Below, one piece after another: positions 1 to 6,268 of a stretch of 6,807 nucleotides of DNA. The notes under the pieces were generated by a model that was not told the DNA's origin, searched no databases, and saw nothing but the letters and a program-made list of their open reading frames with translations. Source of the stretch: Ornithomonoglobus_A sp034090805 (GTDB lineage Bacteria; Bacillota; Clostridia; UBA1381). A program made the position numbers and the translations under genes. The DNA lies in the NCBI GenBank assembly GCA_034090805.1, contig JAXDRV010000016.1, positions 1 to 6,807 of the forward strand, read 5' to 3'. Position 1 is the stretch's first letter; every line of letters begins with the position of its first letter.

Positions 1-9
1 CGTACCGCC

Positions 10-42
10 TTTTTCTGATATGCTTTCATTATATCAGAAAAA
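10..42. repeat. 12-bp perfect inverted repeat
   Basis: TTTTTCTGATAT (10-21) is complementary to ATATCAGAAAAA (31-42), with a 9-nt loop. The T residues are on the 5' side of the stem on both strands, the reverse of an intrinsic terminator, so it is more likely a protein-binding palindrome or part of the mobile-element end next to the direct repeats. Confidence 0.5.
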
Positions 43-48
43 GTGCAG

Positions 49-130
49 TTGTACATTTTATGGCGAGAACTTGTACACTTTGTGGCGAAAACCTGTATAT
101 TTTATTGGCGAAATTCTGTACACTTTATTA
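49..130. repeat. Tandem ~22-bp direct repeats, probable end of an IS21-like element
   Basis: Four copies of a unit begin at 49, 71, 93 and 116. Each starts with TGTACA or TGTATA followed by TTT-rich sequence, and the first three continue into TGGCGARAA; the spacing is 22, 22 and 23 bp and the fourth copy is incomplete. Multiple short direct repeats at the ends are typical of IS21-family elements, whose transposase genes would lie left of the window. The element may end with CTTACA at about 136-141, giving a TGT...ACA-type terminus. No transposase is visible, so the family is inferred. Confidence 0.5.
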
Positions 131-136
131 TACCGC

Positions 137-268
137 TTACACACGGTCTATAACATCATCAGAAACCGAGAATTCCAAAGCTAATTCACGGCGTGTGATT
201 CTTCGTTTGGCTGAAAGCATATACATTATTTCCATGCGTCTGTCAAACGGCAATAAACCATCGGTCAT
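137..268 (-). pseudogene. Truncated helix-turn-helix regulator (N-terminal 43 aa)
   Basis: From ATG 268 the frame encodes MTDGLLPFDRRMEIMYMLSA, then RRITRRELALEFSVSDDVIDRV, and stops at TAA 137-139. The run from the first helix through 'RRELALEFSVSDDVIDR' is the helix-turn-helix of DeoR/HTH_11-type regulators, which usually continues for another 15-20 residues of DNA-binding domain and often into a WYL or ligand domain; here it is cut just after the recognition helix. A very strong purine-rich ribosome binding site (complement of 273-285) lies seven to eight bases upstream, so the start is sound. The stop lies a few bases from the direct-repeat array at 49-130, and the last codon or two could already be foreign sequence. 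The simplest reading is that an insertion sequence interrupted the gene. Confidence 0.6.
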
Positions 269-372
269 ACTATCTCCCTCCTCTCAAATATATTATAAAT
301 CATAATCTCCGCAGTTTTCACGTAGTATAAAAAAATAATTTCAAAAATTTTAAACTTTTTTCTTTCCATCAT
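265..372 (-). CDS. 35-aa hypothetical small protein, coupled to the HTH gene
   Basis: This short ORF starts at ATG 372 (MMERKKFKIFEI) and ends ERREIV at TGA 265-267. GGAGG (complement of 379-383) lies six bases before the start, and the stop overlaps the ATG of the next ORF in an ATGA arrangement, which suggests translational coupling. These two facts are the case for it being real. The peptide is basic at the N-terminus with an aromatic, hydrophobic middle (IIFLYYVK) that could form an amphipathic helix; it is too short to call a membrane segment. I do not recognise a family. The same frame is open further upstream to an ATG at 468, but no ribosome binding site supports that start. Confidence 0.45.
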   Translation of the reverse strand: MMERKKFKIFEIIFLYYVKTAEIMIYNIFERREIV

Positions 373-383
373 TAATAACCTCC

Positions 384-558
384 AAATTTTGATATGTTTT
401 CTCAAAATCCGAGGTCTTATGGATACCTTATCGGCGGCATACTCCAATGAATTGATATGAAACAGCATAAAAACCGATTATAAAATTTTTTAACTGAAAT
501 TATTTGTACAGAACGAAATAATTTTTCTTGTATCCGGTCACTTGATGTAAAAACAAAT
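384..558. other. Non-coding AT-rich stretch upstream of the small ORFs
   Basis: No gene is supported here. A perfect TATAAT on the minus strand (complement of 477-482) lies about 105 nt before the 35-codon ORF, but no good -35 was found at the right spacing. An AT-only 9-bp inverted repeat (497-505 with 516-524) is present. It may hold the promoter of the small ORFs; evidence is weak. Confidence 0.3.
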
Positions 559-606
559 AAAAGCATAGTATTATCTGTCATAAAAACACATAATACTATG
601 CTTTTT
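559..606. terminator. Perfect 16-bp hairpin, bidirectional terminator
   Basis: AAAAGCATAGTATTAT (559-574) is exactly complementary to 590-605, with a 15-nt loop. The stem has A residues on its 5' side and T residues on its 3' side on both strands, so it can end transcription in both directions. Its place between the glycosidase operon and the small ORFs at 137-372 suits an insulating terminator. A miniature inverted-repeat element is a weaker alternative. Confidence 0.65.
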
Positions 607-650
607 CTCATATTCTCTTGTAATTTGTCATTTTTCGCACTGCAAATTAA

Positions 651-696
651 AAAAGCCGAATTTGTCAATCGGATTTTTTTAACAAATTCAGCTTTT
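651..696 (-). terminator. Intrinsic terminator, probably of the GH20-nagB-ROK-GH89 operon
   Basis: Arms 651-665 and 682-696 form a 15-bp stem with a 16-nt loop. In minus-strand RNA the single imperfect position (657/690) is a G.U pair, and the stem is followed by a run of U (GGCUUUUUU); in plus-strand RNA it is a C.A mismatch with a shorter U run. This favours termination of minus-strand transcripts coming from GH89. A small alternative hairpin (656-659 with 669-672) overlaps the left arm. Confidence 0.7.
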
Positions 697-959
697 GAGA
701 TATTAACTTATAGTTTTTGAATATTTTATCCCCTTGTTTTTCTATTTTAATTTTCACTCACTCCGGTCATTATTATTTTAATTATATATTGATGATAGGC
801 TCCTCATCACAGAATACACGGCTTGGAGAGGGAGAGAAATATCCAGCTAGGGGGAATACCGTATATCCTGAGGTGAAGAGCCTATTCATTTATATTATTT
901 TATAAACCATATATTGTGTATTTTTATTATTCTTCAATCATCGTCATGCTCTGTATCAT
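697..959. other. Non-coding 3' region of GH89
   Basis: From the GH89 TAG (960-962) to the terminator at 651-696 there is no credible coding region. Apart from the hairpin at 792-889 the stretch is plain AT-rich sequence. Small open frames here lack ribosome binding sites and overlap the hairpin. Confidence 0.6.
792..889 (-). ncRNA. 98-nt long hairpin, unidentified structured RNA in GH89 3' region
   Basis: Positions 795-822 pair with 858-885 without bulges. Read as minus-strand RNA, 26 of 28 positions pair, including G.U at 803/877, 813/867, 817/863 and 822/858; only 807/873 and 809/871 fail. Three more pairs (792-794 with 887-889) extend the base past one bulge. Read as plus-strand RNA the four G.U positions become C.A mismatches, so the minus strand is favoured. 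The 35-nt loop is pyrimidine-rich, with CCCCC and CTCTCCCTCTCC. It begins about 70 nt after the GH89 stop. It is not followed by a clean U run, so it is not a simple terminator. I do not recognise it as SRP RNA, 6S RNA or any riboswitch class I know. It could also be a small non-autonomous mobile hairpin. Confidence 0.5.
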
Positions 960-3773
960 CTATAGCAGCTTATCTGCAATGTCGTATATATCTGTTTCCT
1001 GAGCATCAGCCGGGTATGACTTACCACTTCTTACCCAATTCCATTCCCATTCAAACAGATTGCTGTTTTCCTCAAACGGTTCATGCTTAAGCTCTTTTAT
1101 ACGATTATCCAGCCATTTCTTCCAACGAGGTTTATAAAAATCATTTATCAATCCCGACCACTGGCGATTTGAATAATCATGCAATCCGCCTATCTCGGAC
1201 TGATTATATGCTCCCCATGTGGTAATCAATGATTTTGAGTTTATTTCATACAGATACTTTGAGAAATCATCCGCGTGTTCCGCAAGCTTTTTTGCATTTT
1301 CTATCCACCTGCCGAGTAAGGAGTGATTGTTGCCTCCGGATACATAGTCCATTTTATCAGCTATTGACAAAAACTCCTCCGCAAGCTTTTCAAAACAAGC
1401 AACATCTTTGTTTTCATAAGCTTGGGCAAGTTTTTTTCTGCATTCCAAAGCACTATTTGATAACACTTGCATGATAAGCTCCGTAACATCATACATATAT
1501 CCCTCACTTTGCTTAAGAATACTGTAATCCTGTATAAGCAATCTAAGTGCCTTTTTAAGTTCGGACGCATCATAGCCTATCGTTACATTGCCCCATGAAG
1601 ATGCACTTTTAATTTCAAAGGATGGTCTTGCGTTTATAACGCACTCCGGCGCTCCCTGCCCCGGTTGATTAAGCTCCGCCTTATAAACCGTTTCTTTCAG
1701 TATTGACCATGATTTTTGAGAGGTTTCGCTGTATGCACCATATCGTCTGATTTGATACTCATTTAACCACTTATCAATATCTTTTGCTGGCAATTCTTCC
1801 TCTGTGTTATCCTGCCATACGGATTCAAATAAAAAGTCGTAAAGCACAGGATTGTTTTCACTTGCTTCGGGAGTTATTCCGATGCCTCTATTCATCTTTG
1901 AGTTATTTAATGCAATCGGTACATTTTCCGCAATGCTGTCCAGATGACCGTGAAGTCCCATACGTCCTCCGAAATTGTTCAGCATACAGTAAATCCACGG
2001 TGTATTGTTAAATTCTTTCTCATATCCGTATGATTTATTTCCTGCTCCGCCCTCATTGTGATGAGGAGTTTTCTCGGCATACAAATCAAGTATAAGTGCG
2101 TGACTTTTTCCTTCCTTTACATTTTCCAATCCGACAAGCAATTCTGAGGATGGATTACCCTGCCATGATTGTATTATCCAGACAGCATTTGGATTTTCTT
2201 TAAGCATTGCATTAACAATTTCCTCGGATATATCTCTTGGCGACATATCTGAGGTCTTTCCTCCCTCATGAAAAGGATCTGTCGCATAATAAAAACTGTA
2301 ATCTCCGTAGACTTCCTTTTGTGCTTTGTAGAATTTTTCCGCATATTTTTTAAAGCTGTCTGATGTTGTTCTGAACATTGACGGTCTCTCAAACGAACAC
2401 CAATCCCCCTGAGGTATTATATCAACTTCACTTTCATACTTATCAATATCAACAGGTATCATTCCGCTGTAGCCCTGCAATACCGGATACATACCCAGTT
2501 TTCGCATTATCAGCTGATTACGTCTTGCAAGTTCTGTTCGTTCCTCAAACCAAGTGTCATGCACAGGTCCTCCAAAGCCGGAAAGATTAGCCATGTATGC
2601 CCACGCATAATATGCAGGTCCCGCAACAAATTTTTTAATTTCTTCATGACTGTAGCCTATGTCTTTCAGAAATCTTCTCCATACTTCCTCCTGTGCCGTA
2701 AGATCAAGTACTACATTCACACCGTTAAGAGCAAGCCAGTCCAATTCACGCCTCCATTCATCGGCACCCCAAAATGCCATTGAATATGAAAATGTGCAAT
2801 AGTTATAAGCATATCTTATTTTCGCTTTTGTTTCTTTAAATACCGTTTCATTCAATAAAATAAGCGTCTGCGGCATTTTTACCTGATCCCCCACTTGTGA
2901 GATACTTACTTTGCAATAGTATTTCAGATAATGATTTAAGCCGACAGCAAGCGATACACCGCAATTTCCTTTTATTAATATTTTGCCGCAATAATCTGAA
3001 AGCTCAAAATAGTCACAATCATGTCCTTGACGCGGATTTTCATCAAGCTGCAATACAAACCATTCTTTATATTTTGTCCCGAGACGTCTTTCTATAATTC
3101 CGTAAACTTCACTGTATGTATCATCATCAGTTATGTCCGTATTATACTTCGTTTCTTTAAAATCCGAAACCTCTATTTCGGGAGCATTAACAACGGGAGT
3201 ATTGCTGTTTCTTCCGGTGAATGTAAGGTTTTTAATATTTGCTTCGGCAGATAAGGAGTTATACTCCATATAAACCCTTATAATCCTCGCCTCACGTCCG
3301 TCGGCACAAAAAACATCTCCTGTTGCGGCATTGCAGCTTTCATTATTATTCTTTCTTCCGAGATATGTGAAATCGCGTCCATCCATACTTGTATAAACCG
3401 TATAATGAAAATACCCTTTTTCATCCGTAAAAACAGAAACGGTATCAAGATAATGATTTTCCTTAATGTCAATATCTATACATCTCGGATAACATAACGC
3501 AAAGTCCGAAGGCGTTCGCTCAAAAACCTCCACCTCTGAAATATATCGCTTCGGATTGGATGTAAATATGTATATATGCGATGCAGACACCGGTATATCC
3601 GGTTCAAAAACCAATTCTCGACCATTCTCAGCAGTCTTTCTGCCAAAGGTCAAAAGTTCACTTGTTATTCCGTTCTGCGCATACTTTATAACTACTTCAG
3701 ATTGAAGCTCCTCATTGGTACAAATTCTTACCTTTAAAACCTCATGATTTCCGTCAAGAGGCAGAATTAACAT
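960..3773 (-). CDS. GH89 alpha-N-acetylglucosaminidase with N-terminal beta-sandwich region
   Basis: This 937-aa enzyme is predicted to hydrolyse terminal alpha-linked GlcNAc, as in the mucin cap GlcNAc-alpha-1,4-Gal or heparan fragments, releasing free GlcNAc. Residues 1-190 are beta-rich; 85-188 resembles an F5/8 type C (CBM32-like) sandwich (YTVYTSMDGRDF, IIRVYMEY). Residues ~215-310 match the NAGLU N-terminal domain and ~316-650 the TIM barrel, beginning RYAYNYCTFSYSMAFWG. The catalytic glutamates are Glu503 (DPFHEGG) and Glu636 (GITPEASENNPVLYD), aligning with human NAGLU E316 and E446. LNNFGGRMGLHG (598-609) is the other signature. Residues 655-935 form the helical C-terminal domain. 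No signal peptide is seen, so it looks cytoplasmic. The ATG at 3773 has only a weak GGAA upstream; the open frame continues 16 codons to an ATA at 3821 behind a strong Shine-Dalgarno, so the true protein may be ~953 aa. It is the last gene of the operon. Confidence 0.95.
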   Translation of the reverse strand: MLILPLDGNHEVLKVRICTNEELQSEVVIKYAQNGITSELLTFGRKTAENGRELVFEPDIPVSASHIYIFTSNPKRYISEVEVFERTPSDFALCYPRCIDIDIKENHYLDTVSVFTDEKGYFHYTVYTSMDGRDFTYLGRKNNNESCNAATGDVFCADGREARIIRVYMEYNSLSAEANIKNLTFTGRNSNTPVVNAPEIEVSDFKETKYNTDITDDDTYSEVYGIIERRLGTKYKEWFVLQLDENPRQGHDCDYFELSDYCGKILIKGNCGVSLAVGLNHYLKYYCKVSISQVGDQVKMPQTLILLNETVFKETKAKIRYAYNYCTFSYSMAFWGADEWRRELDWLALNGVNVVLDLTAQEEVWRRFLKDIGYSHEEIKKFVAGPAYYAWAYMANLSGFGGPVHDTWFEERTELARRNQLIMRKLGMYPVLQGYSGMIPVDIDKYESEVDIIPQGDWCSFERPSMFRTTSDSFKKYAEKFYKAQKEVYGDYSFYYATDPFHEGGKTSDMSPRDISEEIVNAMLKENPNAVWIIQSWQGNPSSELLVGLENVKEGKSHALILDLYAEKTPHHNEGGAGNKSYGYEKEFNNTPWIYCMLNNFGGRMGLHGHLDSIAENVPIALNNSKMNRGIGITPEASENNPVLYDFLFESVWQDNTEEELPAKDIDKWLNEYQIRRYGAYSETSQKSWSILKETVYKAELNQPGQGAPECVINARPSFEIKSASSWGNVTIGYDASELKKALRLLIQDYSILKQSEGYMYDVTELIMQVLSNSALECRKKLAQAYENKDVACFEKLAEEFLSIADKMDYVSGGNNHSLLGRWIENAKKLAEHADDFSKYLYEINSKSLITTWGAYNQSEIGGLHDYSNRQWSGLINDFYKPRWKKWLDNRIKELKHEPFEENSNLFEWEWNWVRSGKSYPADAQETDIYDIADKLL

Positions 3774-3830
3774 TCCGTTCCGATATACTTTCTCATTTAA
3801 TTTTATACATTCTGACTTTATAACCGTTCA

Positions 3831-3838
3831 CTCCTCTC
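3831..3838 (-). promoter_or_regulatory. Strong Shine-Dalgarno of GH89 gene facing a non-ATG codon
   Basis: GAGAGGAG (complement of 3831-3838) is the best ribosome binding site between the ROK stop and GH89. A TGA in the GH89 frame sits at 3828-3830. The in-frame codon nine bases after the site is ATA (3819-3821), followed by AAG. No ATG, GTG or TTG in the GH89 frame occurs until ATG 3773, 57 bases from the site. A former ATG at 3821 changed to ATA would explain the layout. Confidence 0.6.
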
Positions 3839-3857
3839 TAAAAAGCGTATTCTCGCC

Positions 3858-4223
3858 TTACTTGTTTCTGTTGCGCAATGACGCCGCCCCTATAATACCG
3901 GCATCATTTCTGAGAGACGCAAGTTTTATGTTTTTAAACGGCATCAAGCGATTAATCAATTCATCTATAATACTTTCGCCCTCATTTGACAATCCGCCGG
4001 ATATAATGACAGCGTTAGGATCAAATATCTTAATAAGATTCATAATTCCTGCAGCAAGATAATCAAAGTATTCGTCAAGAACAGCCTTTGCGACTTCGCA
4101 GCCTTCCTCCGCCGCTCTGAACGCTGTTTGTCCGCTTATATGTTCTGCACACATGGCACTGAGCAGGCTGTTCGGATTTGCTTTTGCCGCCTCGGCAGTT
4201 TTTTGCTTAAGTGCCAAAACAGA
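3858..4223 (-). pseudogene. ROK-family sugar kinase remnant (C-terminal third)
   Basis: ROK kinases (~300 aa) phosphorylate hexoses such as glucose, GlcNAc or ManNAc; in this context GlcNAc is the likely original substrate. The remaining ~121 residues begin at SVLALKQKTAEA and end at TAA 3858-3860. They carry the C-terminal hallmarks FDPNAVIISGG (residues 65-75 counted from TTG 4217) and NDAGIIGAA (104-112). The N-terminal phosphate-binding DxGGT motif, the catalytic aspartate region and the CxCGxxGC zinc site are all missing, so kinase activity is not possible. The only nearby start is a TTG at 4217 with no Shine-Dalgarno; the sequence just upstream belongs to nagB in a different frame, with a TAA in the ROK frame at 4227-4229. 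This is the downstream half of a deletion fusion. GH89 follows closely, which shows the kinase once sat between nagB and GH89 in one operon. Confidence 0.9.
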
Positions 4224-4483
4224 TTTTTATTCATAAATGTGTGGTAACTCTGCTCATCCTACTGTGCAATCAGGTAATACCCGTCTAAATTAAAGGTTGT
4301 GACACGACTGAAATCCACCTCACCGTTATTGTACATATCAACAAGTCTGCTGTACATCCACTCCAGTGTTGAGCCTGTGGCAAGACCGAGAACACATTCC
4401 GGCTTGTCATTTATCTGCTTCTTAAAAAGTTCCGCCGCCTTTGCGGATACCTCTTCGTAGTTTTTGCATACTATAACATTCAT
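4217..4483 (-). pseudogene. nagB: nagB remnant (glucosamine-6-phosphate deaminase, N-terminal quarter, in-frame TAG)
   Basis: NagB deaminates and isomerises glucosamine-6-phosphate to fructose-6-phosphate; intact proteins are about 240-260 aa. Here only the first ~89 codons remain. From ATG 4483 the frame reads MNVIVCKNYEE, then the sugar-phosphate loop LGLATGST and TTFNLD, and stops at TAG 4259-4261 after 74 codons. The same frame continues past the TAG as DEQSYHTFMNKNLF, a recognisable NagB segment, so the TAG is a nonsense mutation and not the natural end. Conserved positions are altered: GSTP is GSTL, the following EG.Y is EWMY, and NLDEY is NLDGYY, although the aspartate corresponding to the general base (E. 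coli D72) is kept. Homology stops near 4217, where ROK kinase sequence begins in another frame. The product cannot be a working deaminase. A sequencing or assembly error could explain the junction but less easily the several missense changes. Confidence 0.9.
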
Positions 4484-4490
4484 GGTCATT

Positions 4491-4496
4491 CACCTC
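4491..4496 (-). promoter_or_regulatory. Ribosome binding site of nagB remnant, decides the start
   Basis: GAGGTG (complement of 4491-4496) lies one base before the ATG at 4489 and seven bases before the ATG at 4483. The spacing favours the second ATG, giving MNVIVCKNYEE, which also matches the usual beginning of NagB. Confidence 0.75.
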
Positions 4497-4574
4497 AAAA
4501 AAATCTATCCATCGGTATATCTGCTTTTTCCTATACGGCAGAAATCCTTTTAAAACACATCAATGCGTCATCAT

Positions 4575-6152
4575 TTACACTAATAAAGAATGGCTTATCA
4601 CATTTACACTGACCATTCCTGCCCAATGTATACCGCAATCTTCCGCTATACGCTTTTCCTCAAGCTCCGGAATACACTCTGTTTCTCCGCCGATATAACG
4701 AAGAAGTCTATCACGACAGCTTTTTACTCTTTGTATCACACCGCCTACTCTCAGATCCTGAATGTCAAAGCCGTAGGGCTTGTTTTCCTCAAACCAATAT
4801 TTTTCAAATGTGCTATGGAAATCCTCAAGCTTTTTGACAACAGCACCGCAGTCATCGGCAATCGTTTTTAGTTCCTCCGTATCGCCTGCATCATATGCCG
4901 ATTTAAGCCGTATGCCCAAATCACTTTTCACAGAAAGTACATCGGCAAGCTGCCTGTACATTTTAAATATATACCCGTATTGCTCCGAAACATCCACCTT
5001 TTCAAGCTCGCAGGCAAGATTTTTGTAATAATCATCCTCTGTTCCGTCACACCTGTAATCATTAAGTCCGCAAAATACATCGTTGTACAGAAGATATTTG
5101 GACGGATTATAATTGTGCTTACCTCCCGGAGTGTCAAACTTATCAAGCAGTGTGAAAGAATCAAAATCATATCCTGTTATTTCTTTAAATCGGTATTTCA
5201 TATCATCTGTGCTATCATTGCCCTTAAATTTTTGCGCTGTATACATCAGAGCAGGCAGAATGGCAAAGCATGAACATTCGGCACCGTCATCTCCCCATAC
5301 TGTCATAAATACGTTTTTCACTCCGTTATCTCGGCAGGCTTTCAGTGCAGGCTCGGTATTTTTAATACTCATGGTATTGTCGGGTGCAAAGCCTTTCCAT
5401 GTCCATGCGCCTCCGGCAAATATAACCTCTTTTTCAAAAGCCTGATTGATTTTTATCATATTAGCGTAATGTTCATACTCACTGCTGTAATAATCCCAGT
5501 AAACCAATGACACATTTTCAGGCAGATTCGCTTTCTCAATAATATCTGAAATATTGCAGCACTCATGATAACTTTGGGAATCCGAAGCCAATCTACAGAA
5601 CATATCGCTCCAAATCATTGGCGTTAATCCATATTTTTCCGATATATCACATACGCGGTGAAGATGTCGGTTGATAATATCAAACCGTTCGCACATTCCG
5701 TACTGCTCTCTGTATTTACCCAATCCGACTCTTTCTGCCTCATCCATACCTATATGGATTTTTTTGGATGTGAAACATTCCGAAACGGTCCTAAGCATAT
5801 CGTCTATAAGTTCATACGTTTTTTCCTCATCGACAAACAGAATATCGTCGCAGTCGTTTATTTGCTTATACTCCTGCCACTTGAATATTCTGCCCAGGTG
5901 TGCAAGTGTTTGGATACAAGGAACAAGTTCAATTCCTATATCATTACAATATCTGTCTATATCCTTAATTTCTGCCATCGTATATCTTCCGCGCATATAA
6001 CCAAAAAGCGGTTGATTATCTATCTCATATGTATCCTCAGTATACAGCATAAGTGTATCATATCCCATTTTTCTTATAATGCCTGCAAATTGTTTTACCT
6101 TCTCCGGCTTCATAACCGCATTTCTCGAACAATCAATCATTACACCTAACAT
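4575..6152 (-). CDS. GH20 beta-N-acetylhexosaminidase, GcnA-like, cytoplasmic
   Basis: This 525-aa protein is predicted to remove terminal beta-linked N-acetylglucosamine (possibly GalNAc) by substrate-assisted catalysis. It opens directly in the first barrel strand (MLGVMIDCSRNAV), and Arg10 matches the usual substrate-binding arginine. The catalytic pair is Asp137-Glu138 in IHIGMDEAE, followed by VGLGKY, typical of the short GcnA-like GH20 group that lacks the N-terminal GH20b domain. GAWTWKGF (248-255) and VWGDDGAE (285-292) are late-barrel active-site motifs. Residues from about 310 are mainly helical, as in the C-terminal domain of this group. There is no signal peptide or membrane segment, so it should act on imported glycans. 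The start at 6152 is well supported by GGAGG six bases upstream. It is followed 91 nt later by the nagB remnant. All expected catalytic residues are present; substrate linkage is inferred from the family. Confidence 0.93.
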   Translation of the reverse strand: MLGVMIDCSRNAVMKPEKVKQFAGIIRKMGYDTLMLYTEDTYEIDNQPLFGYMRGRYTMAEIKDIDRYCNDIGIELVPCIQTLAHLGRIFKWQEYKQINDCDDILFVDEEKTYELIDDMLRTVSECFTSKKIHIGMDEAERVGLGKYREQYGMCERFDIINRHLHRVCDISEKYGLTPMIWSDMFCRLASDSQSYHECCNISDIIEKANLPENVSLVYWDYYSSEYEHYANMIKINQAFEKEVIFAGGAWTWKGFAPDNTMSIKNTEPALKACRDNGVKNVFMTVWGDDGAECSCFAILPALMYTAQKFKGNDSTDDMKYRFKEITGYDFDSFTLLDKFDTPGGKHNYNPSKYLLYNDVFCGLNDYRCDGTEDDYYKNLACELEKVDVSEQYGYIFKMYRQLADVLSVKSDLGIRLKSAYDAGDTEELKTIADDCGAVVKKLEDFHSTFEKYWFEENKPYGFDIQDLRVGGVIQRVKSCRDRLLRYIGGETECIPELEEKRIAEDCGIHWAGMVSVNVISHSLLV

Positions 6153-6268
6153 TTTAATCCTCCGTTATAATCTTCGATATCTTTAAAATTACAGCAAATC
6201 AAATCATTTTGCTTGATTTTCCCTTTTATAGTATTAGCTAAATATTTTTCCATTACTATCTAATGCTT
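6153..6268 (-). other. Intergenic gap with GH20 leader
   Basis: This 116-nt AT-rich gap lies between the partial glycosidase and GH20. It ends in a strong GGAGGAT Shine-Dalgarno (complement of 6157-6163) six bases before the GH20 ATG. A weak 6-bp AT-only inverted repeat (AATCAA/TTGATT, around 6200-6222) is visible but has no GC-rich stem, so I do not call it a terminator. No convincing -35/-10 pair was found. Readthrough from the upstream gene is possible. Confidence 0.4.

Noticed and set aside
49..130. CRISPR array
   Set aside because: The repeats are directly adjacent, imperfect and without spacers, and no cas gene is visible; an insertion-sequence end fits better.
417..668. 83-codon minus-strand open frame
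   Set aside because: It runs through the perfect hairpin at 559-605 and part of the terminator at 651-696, has no good ribosome binding site, and its sequence resembles no protein I know.
792..889. Known riboswitch, SRP RNA or integron attC site
   Set aside because: The conserved loops of the riboswitch classes and of SRP RNA that I know are not present, and the attC core bases (GTTRRRY) are missing; only the hairpin itself is supported.
717..905. 62-codon plus-strand open frame
   Set aside because: It overlaps the structured hairpin, lacks a ribosome binding site and shows no coding character.
4259..4261. TAG as a recoded sense codon in nagB
   Set aside because: Neighbouring conserved residues are also altered and the gene is cut off soon after, so ordinary decay is simpler; GH89 also uses TAG as its normal stop.
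5658..6149. 163-codon plus-strand open frame opposite GH20
   Set aside because: It lies wholly antisense to an intact GH20 with all catalytic residues, has no family resemblance, and reads like a low-complexity shadow frame.
6153..6268. Promoter or terminator between the toroid gene and GH20
   Set aside because: Only AT-only weak repeats and poor -35/-10 matches were found; not enough to call either.
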